A stretch of DNA of 17,178 bases from Verrucomicrobiales bacterium (lineage in GTDB: Bacteria > Verrucomicrobiota > Verrucomicrobiia > Limisphaerales > F1-80-MAGS106): contig CANLCA010000007.1 in assembly GCA_947487925.1 (NCBI GenBank), positions 1-17,178 of the forward strand, in the 5' to 3' direction. Below the pieces are notes generated by a model, which had not been told where the DNA came from, searched no databases, and saw only the letters and a program-made list of their open reading frames with translations. The translations under genes were made by a program, and so were the position numbers. Within the stretch, counting starts at the first letter, position 1. Each line of letters starts with the position of its first letter. Positions 1-7,854 of this stretch are shown here, piece after piece.

Positions 1-284
1 TCGAGAACAAAGGGGGTCTTGTGCAGAATGGGCAAACGCGCCGACATGTGTTCAAGACATATAGATTTTCTATACAACAATTGCAAGAGAAAAACCGCCC
101 TCTTGTTCACTTTTTCTGGAGTTTCAAGAAATTAGGCGAGGATCAGGGCAACATTCAACACTGACCAGGATTTCATGGACAACAAGCCCAGGTCAAGGCA
201 GGTTCCAGAGTGGATAGGATGCGCAAAGGTTGACGTGCATCCCGATCGAATCGACAGTTCAATCGAAACGTCAGTCTTGTCGTC
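1..284. other. Leader region upstream of the DUF1501 gene
   Basis: No gene can be supported here. The first ~130 bases are visibly more AT-rich than the rest of the window. They contain a perfect short inverted repeat (60-74, listed separately). A weak promoter-like pair is TTGACG at 230-235 with a poor -10 (GACAGT, 253-258) after 17 bp; only 3 of 6 bases match the -10 consensus, so I do not call it. No clear Shine-Dalgarno sequence precedes the ATG at 285. Short open stretches enter from the left edge in two plus frames (to about 135 and 164), but their translations show no family signature, so a gene tail here is unproven. Confidence 0.5.
60..74. repeat. Perfect 6-bp inverted repeat, TATAGA-TTT-TCTATA
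   Basis: The arms TATAGA (60-65) and TCTATA (69-74) are exact reverse complements separated by TTT, inside an AT-rich stretch about 210 bp upstream of the DUF1501 start. The symmetry is seen directly. It could be an operator, part of an AT-rich promoter, or the remains of a terminator of a gene to the left of the window. There is no T-tract directly after it, so a terminator is not favoured. Confidence 0.35.
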
Positions 285-1745
285 ATGAAACATCACACGC
301 CTCGCATTGAAGACCTGTTCCTGACCCGACGGGAATGGCTCCAGCGATGCGGCCTTGGCTTTGGTGCGCTCGGCCTTTCCACCTTGCTTGAACCCGCTGG
401 AATGGCGGCCGACAGCTCTGCCCCCCAACCGCATAGCTCCAACTCCCCCCTAGCGCCTCGCGGGCCCCATTTCAAAGCCAAAGCCAAGAGAGTCATCCAC
501 CTGTTTATGAACGGGGGACCGTCCCAGGTGGACACGTTCGACCCAAAACCTGCGCTCACGAAATACGCGGGCAAACCGTTGCCCACTGAGAACCTGCGCA
601 CGGAACGCAAAACGGGGGCCGCCTTTCCTTCCCCATTTCAGTTTCGCAAGTACGGCCAAAGCGGCACGGAAGTCAGCGAGATCTTCCAAAACGTTGCTCA
701 GAGCATCGATGACATCGCCGTGATCCGCTCAATGCACGCGGACGTCCCCAACCATGAACCCTCGCTGCTGTTGCTGAACTGTGGCGACGCCCGGCTCGTC
801 CGCCCCAGCATGGGCTCTTGGCTCACATACGGCCTTGGAACAGAAAACCAAAACCTCCCAGGCTTCATCGCCATGTGCCCAGGTGGCTATCCCATCCAGG
901 AGTCGCAGAACTGGCAGTCAGCCTTCCTTCCTGGCGTCTACCAAGGAACTTACATAGACACCCGGCACAAGGACATCGAGAAGCTCGTCGAAAACATCAA
1001 GAACCACCAATGCTCCCTCGCGGACCAACGCCGGCAGGTGGACCTCATCCAAGCGTTGAACCTCAACCACGCCCGCACCCGGCAAAACGACGCCCAGCTC
1101 GAGGCTCGCATTCATTCGTTCGAACTCGCCTATCGCATGCAGATCGATGCGACCGACGCGTTCGACATCTCCCGCGAACCCGAGCACATCCGGCGACTGT
1201 ACGGCGAAGGCACGCAAGCGCGCCAGATCCTGATCGCCCGGCGCCTCGTCGAACGTGGCGTCCGCTTCGTCCAGGTGTGGCACGGCGCAGGCCAACCCTG
1301 GGACAATCATGACGATCTCGAAGTCAACCACCGAAAGCTGGCCCGGGAGTGCGACCAGGCCATCGGCGCCCTGCTCAAGGATCTAAAACAGCGGGGAATG
1401 CTCGAGGACACACTCGTCATCTGGGGCGGCGAATTCGGTCGCACCCCCACGGTCGAACTGCCCACCCCAGGGTCGAACGCGGGGAAAATCAACGGCCGCG
1501 ACCATAACCACTATGGCTACACGACCTGGCTCGCCGGGGGAGGAGTGCGACCGGGCTGCGTGCATGGTGCAACCGACGAATTCGGGTTCCAGGCGGTCGA
1601 AAACAAGGTCCACGTGCACGACCTCCAGGCCACCATCATGGCCTTGCTCGGCTTCGACCATGAACGGCTCACCTTCCGCCATGCCGGTCGCGACTTTCGC
1701 CTGACAGACATCCACGGTCAGGTCGTCCGCAACCTCATCGCCTGA
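285..1745 (+). CDS. DUF1501 domain-containing protein, Tat-exported
   Basis: This 486-residue protein belongs to the DUF1501 family, a branch of the alkaline phosphatase/sulfatase superfold that is very abundant in Planctomycetota and Verrucomicrobiota and has no established substrate. The N-terminus carries a twin-arginine signal: TRREWL at residues 14-19 (Arg15, Arg16), then a Gly/Ala/Leu hydrophobic stretch ending near residue 42, so export in folded form is likely. Family hallmarks in order are MNGGPSQVDTFDPKP near residue 75, RPSMGSWLTYGLG near 180, HGAGQPWDNHDD near 340, WGGEFGRTP at 380-388, NGRDHNHYG at 403-411 and the C-terminal HVHDLQATIMALLGFDH. Length is usual for the family. In PVC genomes DUF1501 genes usually sit beside a DUF1549/DUF1553 cytochrome gene; none is present here. 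The gene is followed 19 bp later by a flavin amine oxidase, which suggests one transcript. The family call is firm; the reaction is unknown. Confidence 0.95.
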   Translation: MKHHTPRIEDLFLTRREWLQRCGLGFGALGLSTLLEPAGMAADSSAPQPHSSNSPLAPRGPHFKAKAKRVIHLFMNGGPSQVDTFDPKPALTKYAGKPLPTENLRTERKTGAAFPSPFQFRKYGQSGTEVSEIFQNVAQSIDDIAVIRSMHADVPNHEPSLLLLNCGDARLVRPSMGSWLTYGLGTENQNLPGFIAMCPGGYPIQESQNWQSAFLPGVYQGTYIDTRHKDIEKLVENIKNHQCSLADQRRQVDLIQALNLNHARTRQNDAQLEARIHSFELAYRMQIDATDAFDISREPEHIRRLYGEGTQARQILIARRLVERGVRFVQVWHGAGQPWDNHDDLEVNHRKLARECDQAIGALLKDLKQRGMLEDTLVIWGGEFGRTPTVELPTPGSNAGKINGRDHNHYGYTTWLAGGGVRPGCVHGATDEFGFQAVENKVHVHDLQATIMALLGFDHERLTFRHAGRDFRLTDIHGQVVRNLIA

Positions 1746-1764
1746 GGCCTGCCAGGTTGCACCA

Positions 1765-2925
1765 GTGACACATTACGACGTCATCGTCATGGGCCTCGGC
1801 GGGATGGGCAGCGCAGCCGTTTCCCACTTGGCGTCTCGCGGCAAATGCGTTCTGGGTCTGGAACAATTCCTGCCACCGCACAATCGGGGCTCCAGCCACG
1901 GTCGCACTCGCGTCATCCGCCAAGCTTATTTTGAGCACCCCTCTTATGTGCCGCTCCTGCTTCGAGCCTATGAGCTGTGGCGTGAGCTGGAGCGCGACAC
2001 AAATCAAAAGTTGCTGCTGCTGCCGGGAGGTCTGATGATGGGGGCACCTGGTTCAGAGGTCATCGAAGGCAGTCTTCGGAGCGCTCTTCAGCATGGGTTG
2101 CCTCACGAGGTTTTGGATGCCCGCAGCATACGGCGGCGTTTTCCTGGTTTCAACATCCCGGATGACGCCATCGCGCTGTTTGAACCCGACGCCGGGCTGG
2201 TGTTCTGTGAGAATGCGGTTGTCGCCCACCTTCAAGCCGCTACCCGAAGCGGTGCCGCACTGCACTTCGAAGAACCAGTCCTGGATTGGAGCGCCCGCGA
2301 CAACGGCAGTGTTGAAGTGCGCACCGCACGCGGGGTCTACACAGCGGAAAAGCTCGTCATCACACCAGGCCCCTGGGCGCCACAGTTGCTTTCAGAGCTC
2401 GGACTGCCGTTGGCGGTGGAAAGGCAGGTGCTGTTCTGGTTCCAACCTCCGGGTGGTATTCAACCCTTCGCGCCGGATCGATTCCCCATCTATATCTGGC
2501 AGCCAAGAAAAGGCTCGGTGCTCTATGGATTTCCAGCCGTGGATGGCCCGCAGGGAGGTGTCAAGGTAGCGTTCTATCGCAAACCCACGAGCGAGCTCTG
2601 TTCACCAAACACCGTCGACCGCCGCGTGCGCGAGGACGACATCGCCGAGATCCGCGAAGGGGTTCGCGATTTTCTGCCAGCCCTGGATGGCAAACTCATC
2701 GACGCCGCAACATGCCTCTACACGCTCACGCCCGACCTCCATTTTGTGATCGGACCTCATCCGTCCCATCCTCAGGTGACGCTGGCCGCTGGCTTCAGCG
2801 GCCATGGGTTCAAGTTTTGCAGCGTGGTCGGGGAAATCCTCGCGCAACTCGCCTCGGAAGGACGCGCTGGGATGGACATCAGTCTTTTCGACCCGCTGCG
2901 ATTTAAACAGTCGAATCCATGTTAA
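1765..2925 (+). CDS. FAD-dependent N-methyl amine oxidase, sarcosine/N-methyltryptophan oxidase family
   Basis: This 386-residue protein is close to monomeric sarcosine oxidase (MSOX) and N-methyltryptophan oxidase, which oxidise secondary N-methyl amines with O2. The start is GTG; the next ATG would remove part of the FAD-binding strand. Visible motifs are the Rossmann GxGxxG (Gly10, Gly12, Gly15), Glu33 closing the second strand, and SSHGRTRVIR with His45, Arg49 and Arg52 at the MSOX positions. Cys317 in CLYTLTPDLHFVIG lines up with the covalent flavin cysteine (MSOX Cys315). Lys267 lines up with the oxygen-activating lysine (MSOX Lys265), and Lys350 in GFSGHGFKF with MSOX Lys348. One departure stands out: the residue aligned with MSOX His269 is Tyr271, so the substrate may not be sarcosine. 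No signal peptide is seen, so it should be cytoplasmic. It lies 19 bp after the DUF1501 gene and overlaps the next gene by 7 bp. Family certain; substrate unknown. Confidence 0.93.
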   Translation: MTHYDVIVMGLGGMGSAAVSHLASRGKCVLGLEQFLPPHNRGSSHGRTRVIRQAYFEHPSYVPLLLRAYELWRELERDTNQKLLLLPGGLMMGAPGSEVIEGSLRSALQHGLPHEVLDARSIRRRFPGFNIPDDAIALFEPDAGLVFCENAVVAHLQAATRSGAALHFEEPVLDWSARDNGSVEVRTARGVYTAEKLVITPGPWAPQLLSELGLPLAVERQVLFWFQPPGGIQPFAPDRFPIYIWQPRKGSVLYGFPAVDGPQGGVKVAFYRKPTSELCSPNTVDRRVREDDIAEIREGVRDFLPALDGKLIDAATCLYTLTPDLHFVIGPHPSHPQVTLAAGFSGHGFKFCSVVGEILAQLASEGRAGMDISLFDPLRFKQSNPC

Positions 2926-4328
2926 AACCCACCCGCCGCTTACTGCCCTATCTCCTAGTCCCGCCGGGTTTGCTTCTGATCGTGCTCCTGCCTTCAATCA
3001 CGGTCGTCAACTACGATCCCTATTTCAAGGCATCTTATGCGCTCACAACGATGTCGCGGTTGACGAATGCTCTCTCAACCCAATCCATCGTGAATGATCT
3101 TCTGAATGCAGGCTTCGGCCGGGCGCCCCTGACCCCGACCCTGGACGTCACCTCGGAAAACCCGGAAAAAGGGATGTTCAAAAACGTGCCCTTGGCGGGC
3201 TTCGGCAACCGCCGTGGCAAGCCGGCAACCGGGGTACACGACGAGCTCTCGGCCAAAGCCGTGGCCATGAGGGTCGCGGGCAGGACTGTAGTCATGATTA
3301 CCGCCGACGCCTTGATAATTCCTCGGGAAGTGGCGGACGCCGCCGCCGCGGAACTCAAGCGGGAAGTCGGACTCGGCCGGGATCAGATCTACTTTGGCGC
3401 GTCGCACAGTCATTCGAGCATCGGTGGTTGGGGCGAAGGGGTCGTGGCGGAAGCCTTCGCTGGGGGGTATCAACCGGGTGTACGGGTTTGGTTCGCCCGA
3501 CAGCTGGCCGCAGCCGCAAAGGCCGCCATGGCCGACCTCAGTCCCGCCTCAGTCGGATCCACCAACCTCCACATGCCGCAATTCGTCAGGAACCGGCTCG
3601 TGGGAACCAAGGGCCGCGTGGATGACTCCTTTTCCTTGCTGGTTCTGGAGCAAACCGACGGCGACAAGGCAGTGCTCGGCGCCTACGCCGCGCACGCCAC
3701 TGTTCTAGGGGGAGACAACATGCGGTTCAGCGCGGATTATCCAGGAAACTGGCAGAGGGAAATGGAAGCCAACGGGGTCTCCCTAGCCCTGTTCTTTGCG
3801 GGTGCCGTCGGCAGCCACGGCCCAGTCGTCAACGGCAAAGGTTTCGAAGGGGCCGAGACCATGGGCAAAGGCCTCGCCACCGCCACCCTGATTGGAATTC
3901 AACACCTGGGTAGGACCAACAGCATCCGGTTCATGGCCCTTGGATTGGAAGTGGAACTGCCTGAACAACACCTGCGCGTCGCCGACCAATGGCGGGTGCG
4001 TCCGTTCATTTCGAGGCATCTGCTGCCAGTGGAAGACCGAACTCTGCTCCAGGCTTTTCGAATCGGCGACTCGATCTGGATGTCCACACCCTGCGATTTC
4101 AGCGGCGAGATCGCGCTGAACCTCAAGAACGCCTTGCAACTCCGCGGCTTCAAAAGTGCGATCACCAGCTTCAATGGAGATTACATCGGCTACGTGGTTC
4201 CGGGACAATATTATCACCTCAAATCCTACGAATCACGGACCATGTCCTTCTTTGGTCCCACGGTGCCGGATTACCTTGAGGACTTGATGCGGCGCATGGC
4301 GGATGGGGTCGGATCGAACCGCGACTAA
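2919..4328 (+). CDS. Neutral/alkaline ceramidase-like protein, membrane-anchored
   Basis: This 469-residue protein resembles the N-terminal catalytic domain of neutral/alkaline non-lysosomal ceramidases, zinc amidases that split ceramide into sphingosine and fatty acid. Residues 8-27 form one hydrophobic segment after RR, a likely signal anchor placing the rest outside the membrane. Retained motifs are GASHSHSSIGGW at 160-171, with His163 and His165 in the place of the classic HTHSG, then AAHATVLGGDN at 257-267 with His259 as the expected second zinc histidine, ADYPG at 272-276, and YIGY...YES at 422-439. Two key sites differ: where ceramidases have GDVSP with the catalytic serine this protein reads GSHGP (298-302), and the PGE zinc glutamate is replaced by PCD (391-393). 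It lacks the C-terminal domain of full-length ceramidases. The start overlaps the oxidase stop by 7 bp (ATGTTAA), so coupling is likely. An amidase-like hydrolase of unknown substrate is the safest description. Confidence 0.88.
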   Translation: MLKPTRRLLPYLLVPPGLLLIVLLPSITVVNYDPYFKASYALTTMSRLTNALSTQSIVNDLLNAGFGRAPLTPTLDVTSENPEKGMFKNVPLAGFGNRRGKPATGVHDELSAKAVAMRVAGRTVVMITADALIIPREVADAAAAELKREVGLGRDQIYFGASHSHSSIGGWGEGVVAEAFAGGYQPGVRVWFARQLAAAAKAAMADLSPASVGSTNLHMPQFVRNRLVGTKGRVDDSFSLLVLEQTDGDKAVLGAYAAHATVLGGDNMRFSADYPGNWQREMEANGVSLALFFAGAVGSHGPVVNGKGFEGAETMGKGLATATLIGIQHLGRTNSIRFMALGLEVELPEQHLRVADQWRVRPFISRHLLPVEDRTLLQAFRIGDSIWMSTPCDFSGEIALNLKNALQLRGFKSAITSFNGDYIGYVVPGQYYHLKSYESRTMSFFGPTVPDYLEDLMRRMADGVGSNRD

Positions 4329-4555
4329 GGCGCCATGCCCCCGCGCGTACCAGGGCGGCCCGCTTGAATGCGAAGATCTGAGCCCTCCTGGGCTTCACAC
4401 CCGTCCAACCACCCGCTCAACATCGTTCCTTGCCAAGCATCGGGGATCGAGCCTCAACAAGATCAGCCTTGGGGGAACCGCAAATCAACCGGTCGCCGGT
4501 AGGGTTAAGAACTTGGGCTTCCCTCCTGGCCAGATCCTAGCCCATAATATTGCCC
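4329..4555. other. Intergenic gap between ceramidase-like and dehydrogenase genes
   Basis: These 227 bp are the only sizeable gap within the plus-strand cluster, so a second promoter for the dehydrogenase and hydrolase genes could lie here. I see two small perfect inverted repeats: AGCCC-TCCT-GGGCT at 4381-4394 and ACCGG-TCG-CCGGT at 4488-4500. Neither is followed by a T-tract, so I do not call a terminator. No convincing -35/-10 pair is visible, and no Shine-Dalgarno sequence lies close to the ATG at 4556. No small gene is supported. Confidence 0.45.
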
Positions 4556-7500
4556 ATGAGCCGTTCACTTGAGAACATTGACCGTCTTCGAACATGTCGC
4601 GCAAGCCGTGACGACTCGAGTTCATACCGCACGGGCAGTCCCAACAGGTTTTCCAAGCTCACCAGTCTTGCCTCGTGCGCCTTGACGCTGCTCCTGTCCG
4701 GCGGCCCCACATCGGCTCAATCCCCGAAATCAGCGCCCTACAACTCCAAGGACCGCCAGCCTACCCCTGAGGAACTCGCCGCAATCCCACCGGTTTTCTC
4801 GCCGGAAAAAGCGGCTCAACTTTTGAGTGATGTCCGGTTTCCAGAGGAATTCAACGTGACGATTTTCGCCACGCCACCGGCCGTGAATTATCCCGTGTTC
4901 GTCTCCGCCGCCCCGGACGGAACTCTCTATGTTTCCAGCGATGGCAATGGTTCTCTCGATCGAAAGGCCCACCTCGGCCGCGTGCTCAGGGTCCGCGATA
5001 CCGATGGTGATGGCAAAGCGGATGAAGTCAAAGCGCTCGTGCCCGATGTCGATTCCCCGCGCGGACTGGTTTGGGATCATGACAGGCTCTATCTGCTTCA
5101 CCCTCCTCACATCAGCGTCTACATCGACGAAGACGGAGACGGCGTTGCTGAACGTCAGCAGATCCTCGTCAAGAATATCGCCTTTGGCTTCAAGGACAGA
5201 CCCGCAGACCACTCCTCAAACGGGTTGGAACTGGGGATCGACGGGTGGCTTTACGCCGCCATTGGCGACTTTGGATTCATGGAGGCGCAGGGCACGGACG
5301 GACGCAAACTGCAGCTCAGGGCCGGCGGCGTGGTCCGAGTGCGGCCTGATGGAACCGGGCTTGAACTCTTCGCAAGAGGCACGCGCAACATCCTCGAGGT
5401 CGCTATAAGCCCGCTTCTCGACGGGTTTGCGCGTGACAATACAAACGATGGTGGCGGATGGGACGTCCGCTTCCATCATTTCACGCCACTCGCCGAACAC
5501 GGTTACCCAGCGCTGTTCAAAAACTTCGGCGACGAAATCATCCAGCCGCTGGCCGACTTCGGAGGAGGATCCGGTTGCGGCGCCGCATGGATCGACGAGC
5601 CCGGAATCCCTGCGAAATGGAACAACGCACCCTTCACGGCGGATTGGGGTCGCGAACGCGTCTACCACCACGCTCTCACGCCTTCAGGAGCGACTTTCAA
5701 GGCGGACCAGACCGAGTTCTGCAAGCTGCCCCGCGTGACCGACCTGGATGTCGACGCCTCCGGGGCCATTTATGCCGCCAGTTGGAAGGGGGCCTCCTTC
5801 ACATGGGTCGGGCCTGAAGTCGGGTTCATCGCCCGCGCTATCCCTAAAGCCGTCAACCCAGAGCCATTGCCCAATTTCAAGACCGCATCCGATGCTTCGC
5901 TGGTGACCCTTCTGGAGTCCGGAAGCCACCGCCGCCGAATGGAGGCCCAACGGACGCTCGTGCGCCGAGGACTCAACGCACAATCGATCCAGTCCATCGA
6001 AGCCCTGGCGTCTGACAAGACCAAGCCTCTGGCCTCGCGGGTCGCCGCAGTCTTCGGGCTCAAGCAAGCACGAGGGGCGGACTCGACAGCATTCCTGGCA
6101 GCTTTGACCCAGGATGAGACCATCGCCCCCTGGACCGTGCGCGCGCTCGCCGATCGACTCGATCAACTGCAAGGGGTCTCCGCAGGTGCTGTGGCCGCGG
6201 GTCTTCGTTCGAAGCTGCCTCGGCTCCGCAGAGAATCCGCAGCCGCCTTGGCGCGACTAGGCGACCTGGGCCAGGCATCCTCCCTGACATCCCTGCTCGC
6301 CGACAGCGACCCCCAGATCTCGCACACCGCGGTCCAATGCTTGAGTCTTCTGAAGGCTTCGGACGCCTGCTTCGCGGTGCTCGATAAACCCGACGCGCAG
6401 GATATGATGCGATCAGGCGCCATCCGCGTTCTTCAATCGATCCATGAACCGGAGGTTGTCAGCGGATTGCTCAACCGGCTCTCTCGCGAGACCTTCGCCA
6501 GGAAACGCGAGAATCTGTTAACGGCTCTGTGCCGGCTCCATTTCGTCGAAGGCTCTTGGACGGGGGACTCCTGGGGCACTCGCCCGGACACCCGGGGGCC
6601 CTACTACCAACCTGCGCCCTGGAGCGAAACGCCGCGGATTGTAGCTGCCCTCAAACAGGCACTGGAAAAGGCCGCCCCTGCCGAGGCGGCTTTTATAGGC
6701 CGTGAGCTTGCCAGGCATCGCATCCCGGCTGGCGACGCCCTCGACACATTGATCGCCCGCGCCGCTTCGGAACCCTCACTCCTTCCGGCCATCGCGATGC
6801 AGCTTGCGGAGGCAGATTCCATCCCAACCGGCGCTGTAGCCTTGCTCATCAAAGCCGCGGAGGCAGACACCACTCCAGACGCGGCGCGGGCCCAGGCGGT
6901 TATCGCCCTGTCGAAATCAGAGGACCCTCAAGGATGGGCCGCCATCCTGCGCGCGCTGCCTTTGGTCCAGGCGACCAAGACTGAAAACAACCTCGCCGAA
7001 AAAGCGCGGTCGGCATTTTTTAATTCATCCAAGCTCGACACGCAGCATGCGTTGTTTGACCGGGAAGCCTCGAAACTCGACGGCCAACCCTCCATCCTCG
7101 CTGAGGCGATGTTACTCAAGCTCGCGGCTCGAAAAATCGGCTCCGCCGAAGCACGCGAGTTCTCGGCCAAGGCCCTGGACGCAGGGTGGTCCATCACGAA
7201 GCGAAAGGTGCAAATCATGAAGGCCGCCACCATGGCCGGAGAATCCAGCCGCGCTGCTCTGTTCATCGCCGCCCTCTCCGACCCTGATCCGGAGGTCGCA
7301 CTCACAGCGAAGCAAACCGTGAAACAACTGAAGATCGATCCCGCGAAGTTTCGCTCGGACACCCAAGCCCTCAAGGTGGCTGATTTGCCCGTCGAATCGG
7401 CGGTCGCCAGCGTGCTCAAACTCAAAGGAGACGCATTGCGAGGAGAACAGATCTTCGCACAAATAGGGTGCGGAAGTTGTCACACCACCAAAGCGGACGA

Positions 7501-7849
7501 ACCCTTGAAAGGCCCCTTTCTGGGCAATGTCGCCTCCATCTACAAGCGCGTTGACATCGCCGAGGCCATCCTCATTCCAAACAAGACCCTCGCGCAAGGG
7601 TTCATCGCCAATCATTTTGAACTCAAGGACGGATCCGAGGTGGACGGGTTCGTGGTCCTGGAAGCGGCTGACGCTGTCACCATCCGCACCATCACGGCGC
7701 AAGAACAACGAATCCCTCTCTCACAAATCGTCACGCGTGAAAAACAGCAAAAATCGTTGATGCCAGAAGGCCTCGTTTCATCGCTACCCATGAACGATTT
7801 CGCGTCCCTGCTGGACTTCCTTCAAAGTCTCTCGGAACCAAAAAAATAG
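4556..7849 (+). CDS. PVC-type membrane-bound dehydrogenase: beta-propeller, HEAT-like repeats, cytochrome c
   Basis: This large secreted redox protein (1097 residues) has the fusion known as the Pirellula/Verrucomicrobium-type putative membrane-bound dehydrogenase (TIGR02604-like front, TIGR02603-like heme end). A signal peptide with hydrophobic core at about 35-48 and an ASA-like end near Ala54 follows an unusually long polar leader. Residues ~80-430 form the propeller-like dehydrogenase domain, with two Ca-binding-like loops, DTDGDG (148-153) and DEDGDG (191-196). Residues ~445-900 are Ala/Leu-rich alpha-helical repeats of HEAT type. The C-terminus is a single-heme cytochrome c: CGSCH at 972-976 and a probable axial Met1069 in SLMPEGL. 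Electrons from substrate oxidation would pass to this heme outside the inner membrane. I chose ATG 4556; a TTG two codons upstream is possible, and no in-frame start exists between there and the signal sequence. The alpha/beta hydrolase gene follows 5 bp after its stop. Substrate cannot be read from sequence. Confidence 0.95.
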   Translation: MSRSLENIDRLRTCRASRDDSSSYRTGSPNRFSKLTSLASCALTLLLSGGPTSAQSPKSAPYNSKDRQPTPEELAAIPPVFSPEKAAQLLSDVRFPEEFNVTIFATPPAVNYPVFVSAAPDGTLYVSSDGNGSLDRKAHLGRVLRVRDTDGDGKADEVKALVPDVDSPRGLVWDHDRLYLLHPPHISVYIDEDGDGVAERQQILVKNIAFGFKDRPADHSSNGLELGIDGWLYAAIGDFGFMEAQGTDGRKLQLRAGGVVRVRPDGTGLELFARGTRNILEVAISPLLDGFARDNTNDGGGWDVRFHHFTPLAEHGYPALFKNFGDEIIQPLADFGGGSGCGAAWIDEPGIPAKWNNAPFTADWGRERVYHHALTPSGATFKADQTEFCKLPRVTDLDVDASGAIYAASWKGASFTWVGPEVGFIARAIPKAVNPEPLPNFKTASDASLVTLLESGSHRRRMEAQRTLVRRGLNAQSIQSIEALASDKTKPLASRVAAVFGLKQARGADSTAFLAALTQDETIAPWTVRALADRLDQLQGVSAGAVAAGLRSKLPRLRRESAAALARLGDLGQASSLTSLLADSDPQISHTAVQCLSLLKASDACFAVLDKPDAQDMMRSGAIRVLQSIHEPEVVSGLLNRLSRETFARKRENLLTALCRLHFVEGSWTGDSWGTRPDTRGPYYQPAPWSETPRIVAALKQALEKAAPAEAAFIGRELARHRIPAGDALDTLIARAASEPSLLPAIAMQLAEADSIPTGAVALLIKAAEADTTPDAARAQAVIALSKSEDPQGWAAILRALPLVQATKTENNLAEKARSAFFNSSKLDTQHALFDREASKLDGQPSILAEAMLLKLAARKIGSAEAREFSAKALDAGWSITKRKVQIMKAATMAGESSRAALFIAALSDPDPEVALTAKQTVKQLKIDPAKFRSDTQALKVADLPVESAVASVLKLKGDALRGEQIFAQIGCGSCHTTKADEPLKGPFLGNVASIYKRVDIAEAILIPNKTLAQGFIANHFELKDGSEVDGFVVLEAADAVTIRTITAQEQRIPLSQIVTREKQQKSLMPEGLVSSLPMNDFASLLDFLQSLSEPKK

Positions 7850-7854
7850 TTTTC

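Noticed and set aside
3..164. Open frames entering from the left edge as a possible gene tail
   Set aside because: Two plus frames are open for 45-54 codons, but the region is AT-rich compared with the genes and the translations carry no family signature. Sequence left of the window would settle it.
4381..4394. AGCCC/GGGCT hairpin as terminator of the ceramidase-like gene
   Set aside because: Only a 5-bp stem and no following T-tract; short GC hairpins are expected by chance in this composition.
7112..7708. 198-codon minus-strand frame opposite the dehydrogenase C-terminus
   Set aside because: It lies across the well-supported cytochrome c domain with its CGSCH heme site and has no motif of its own.
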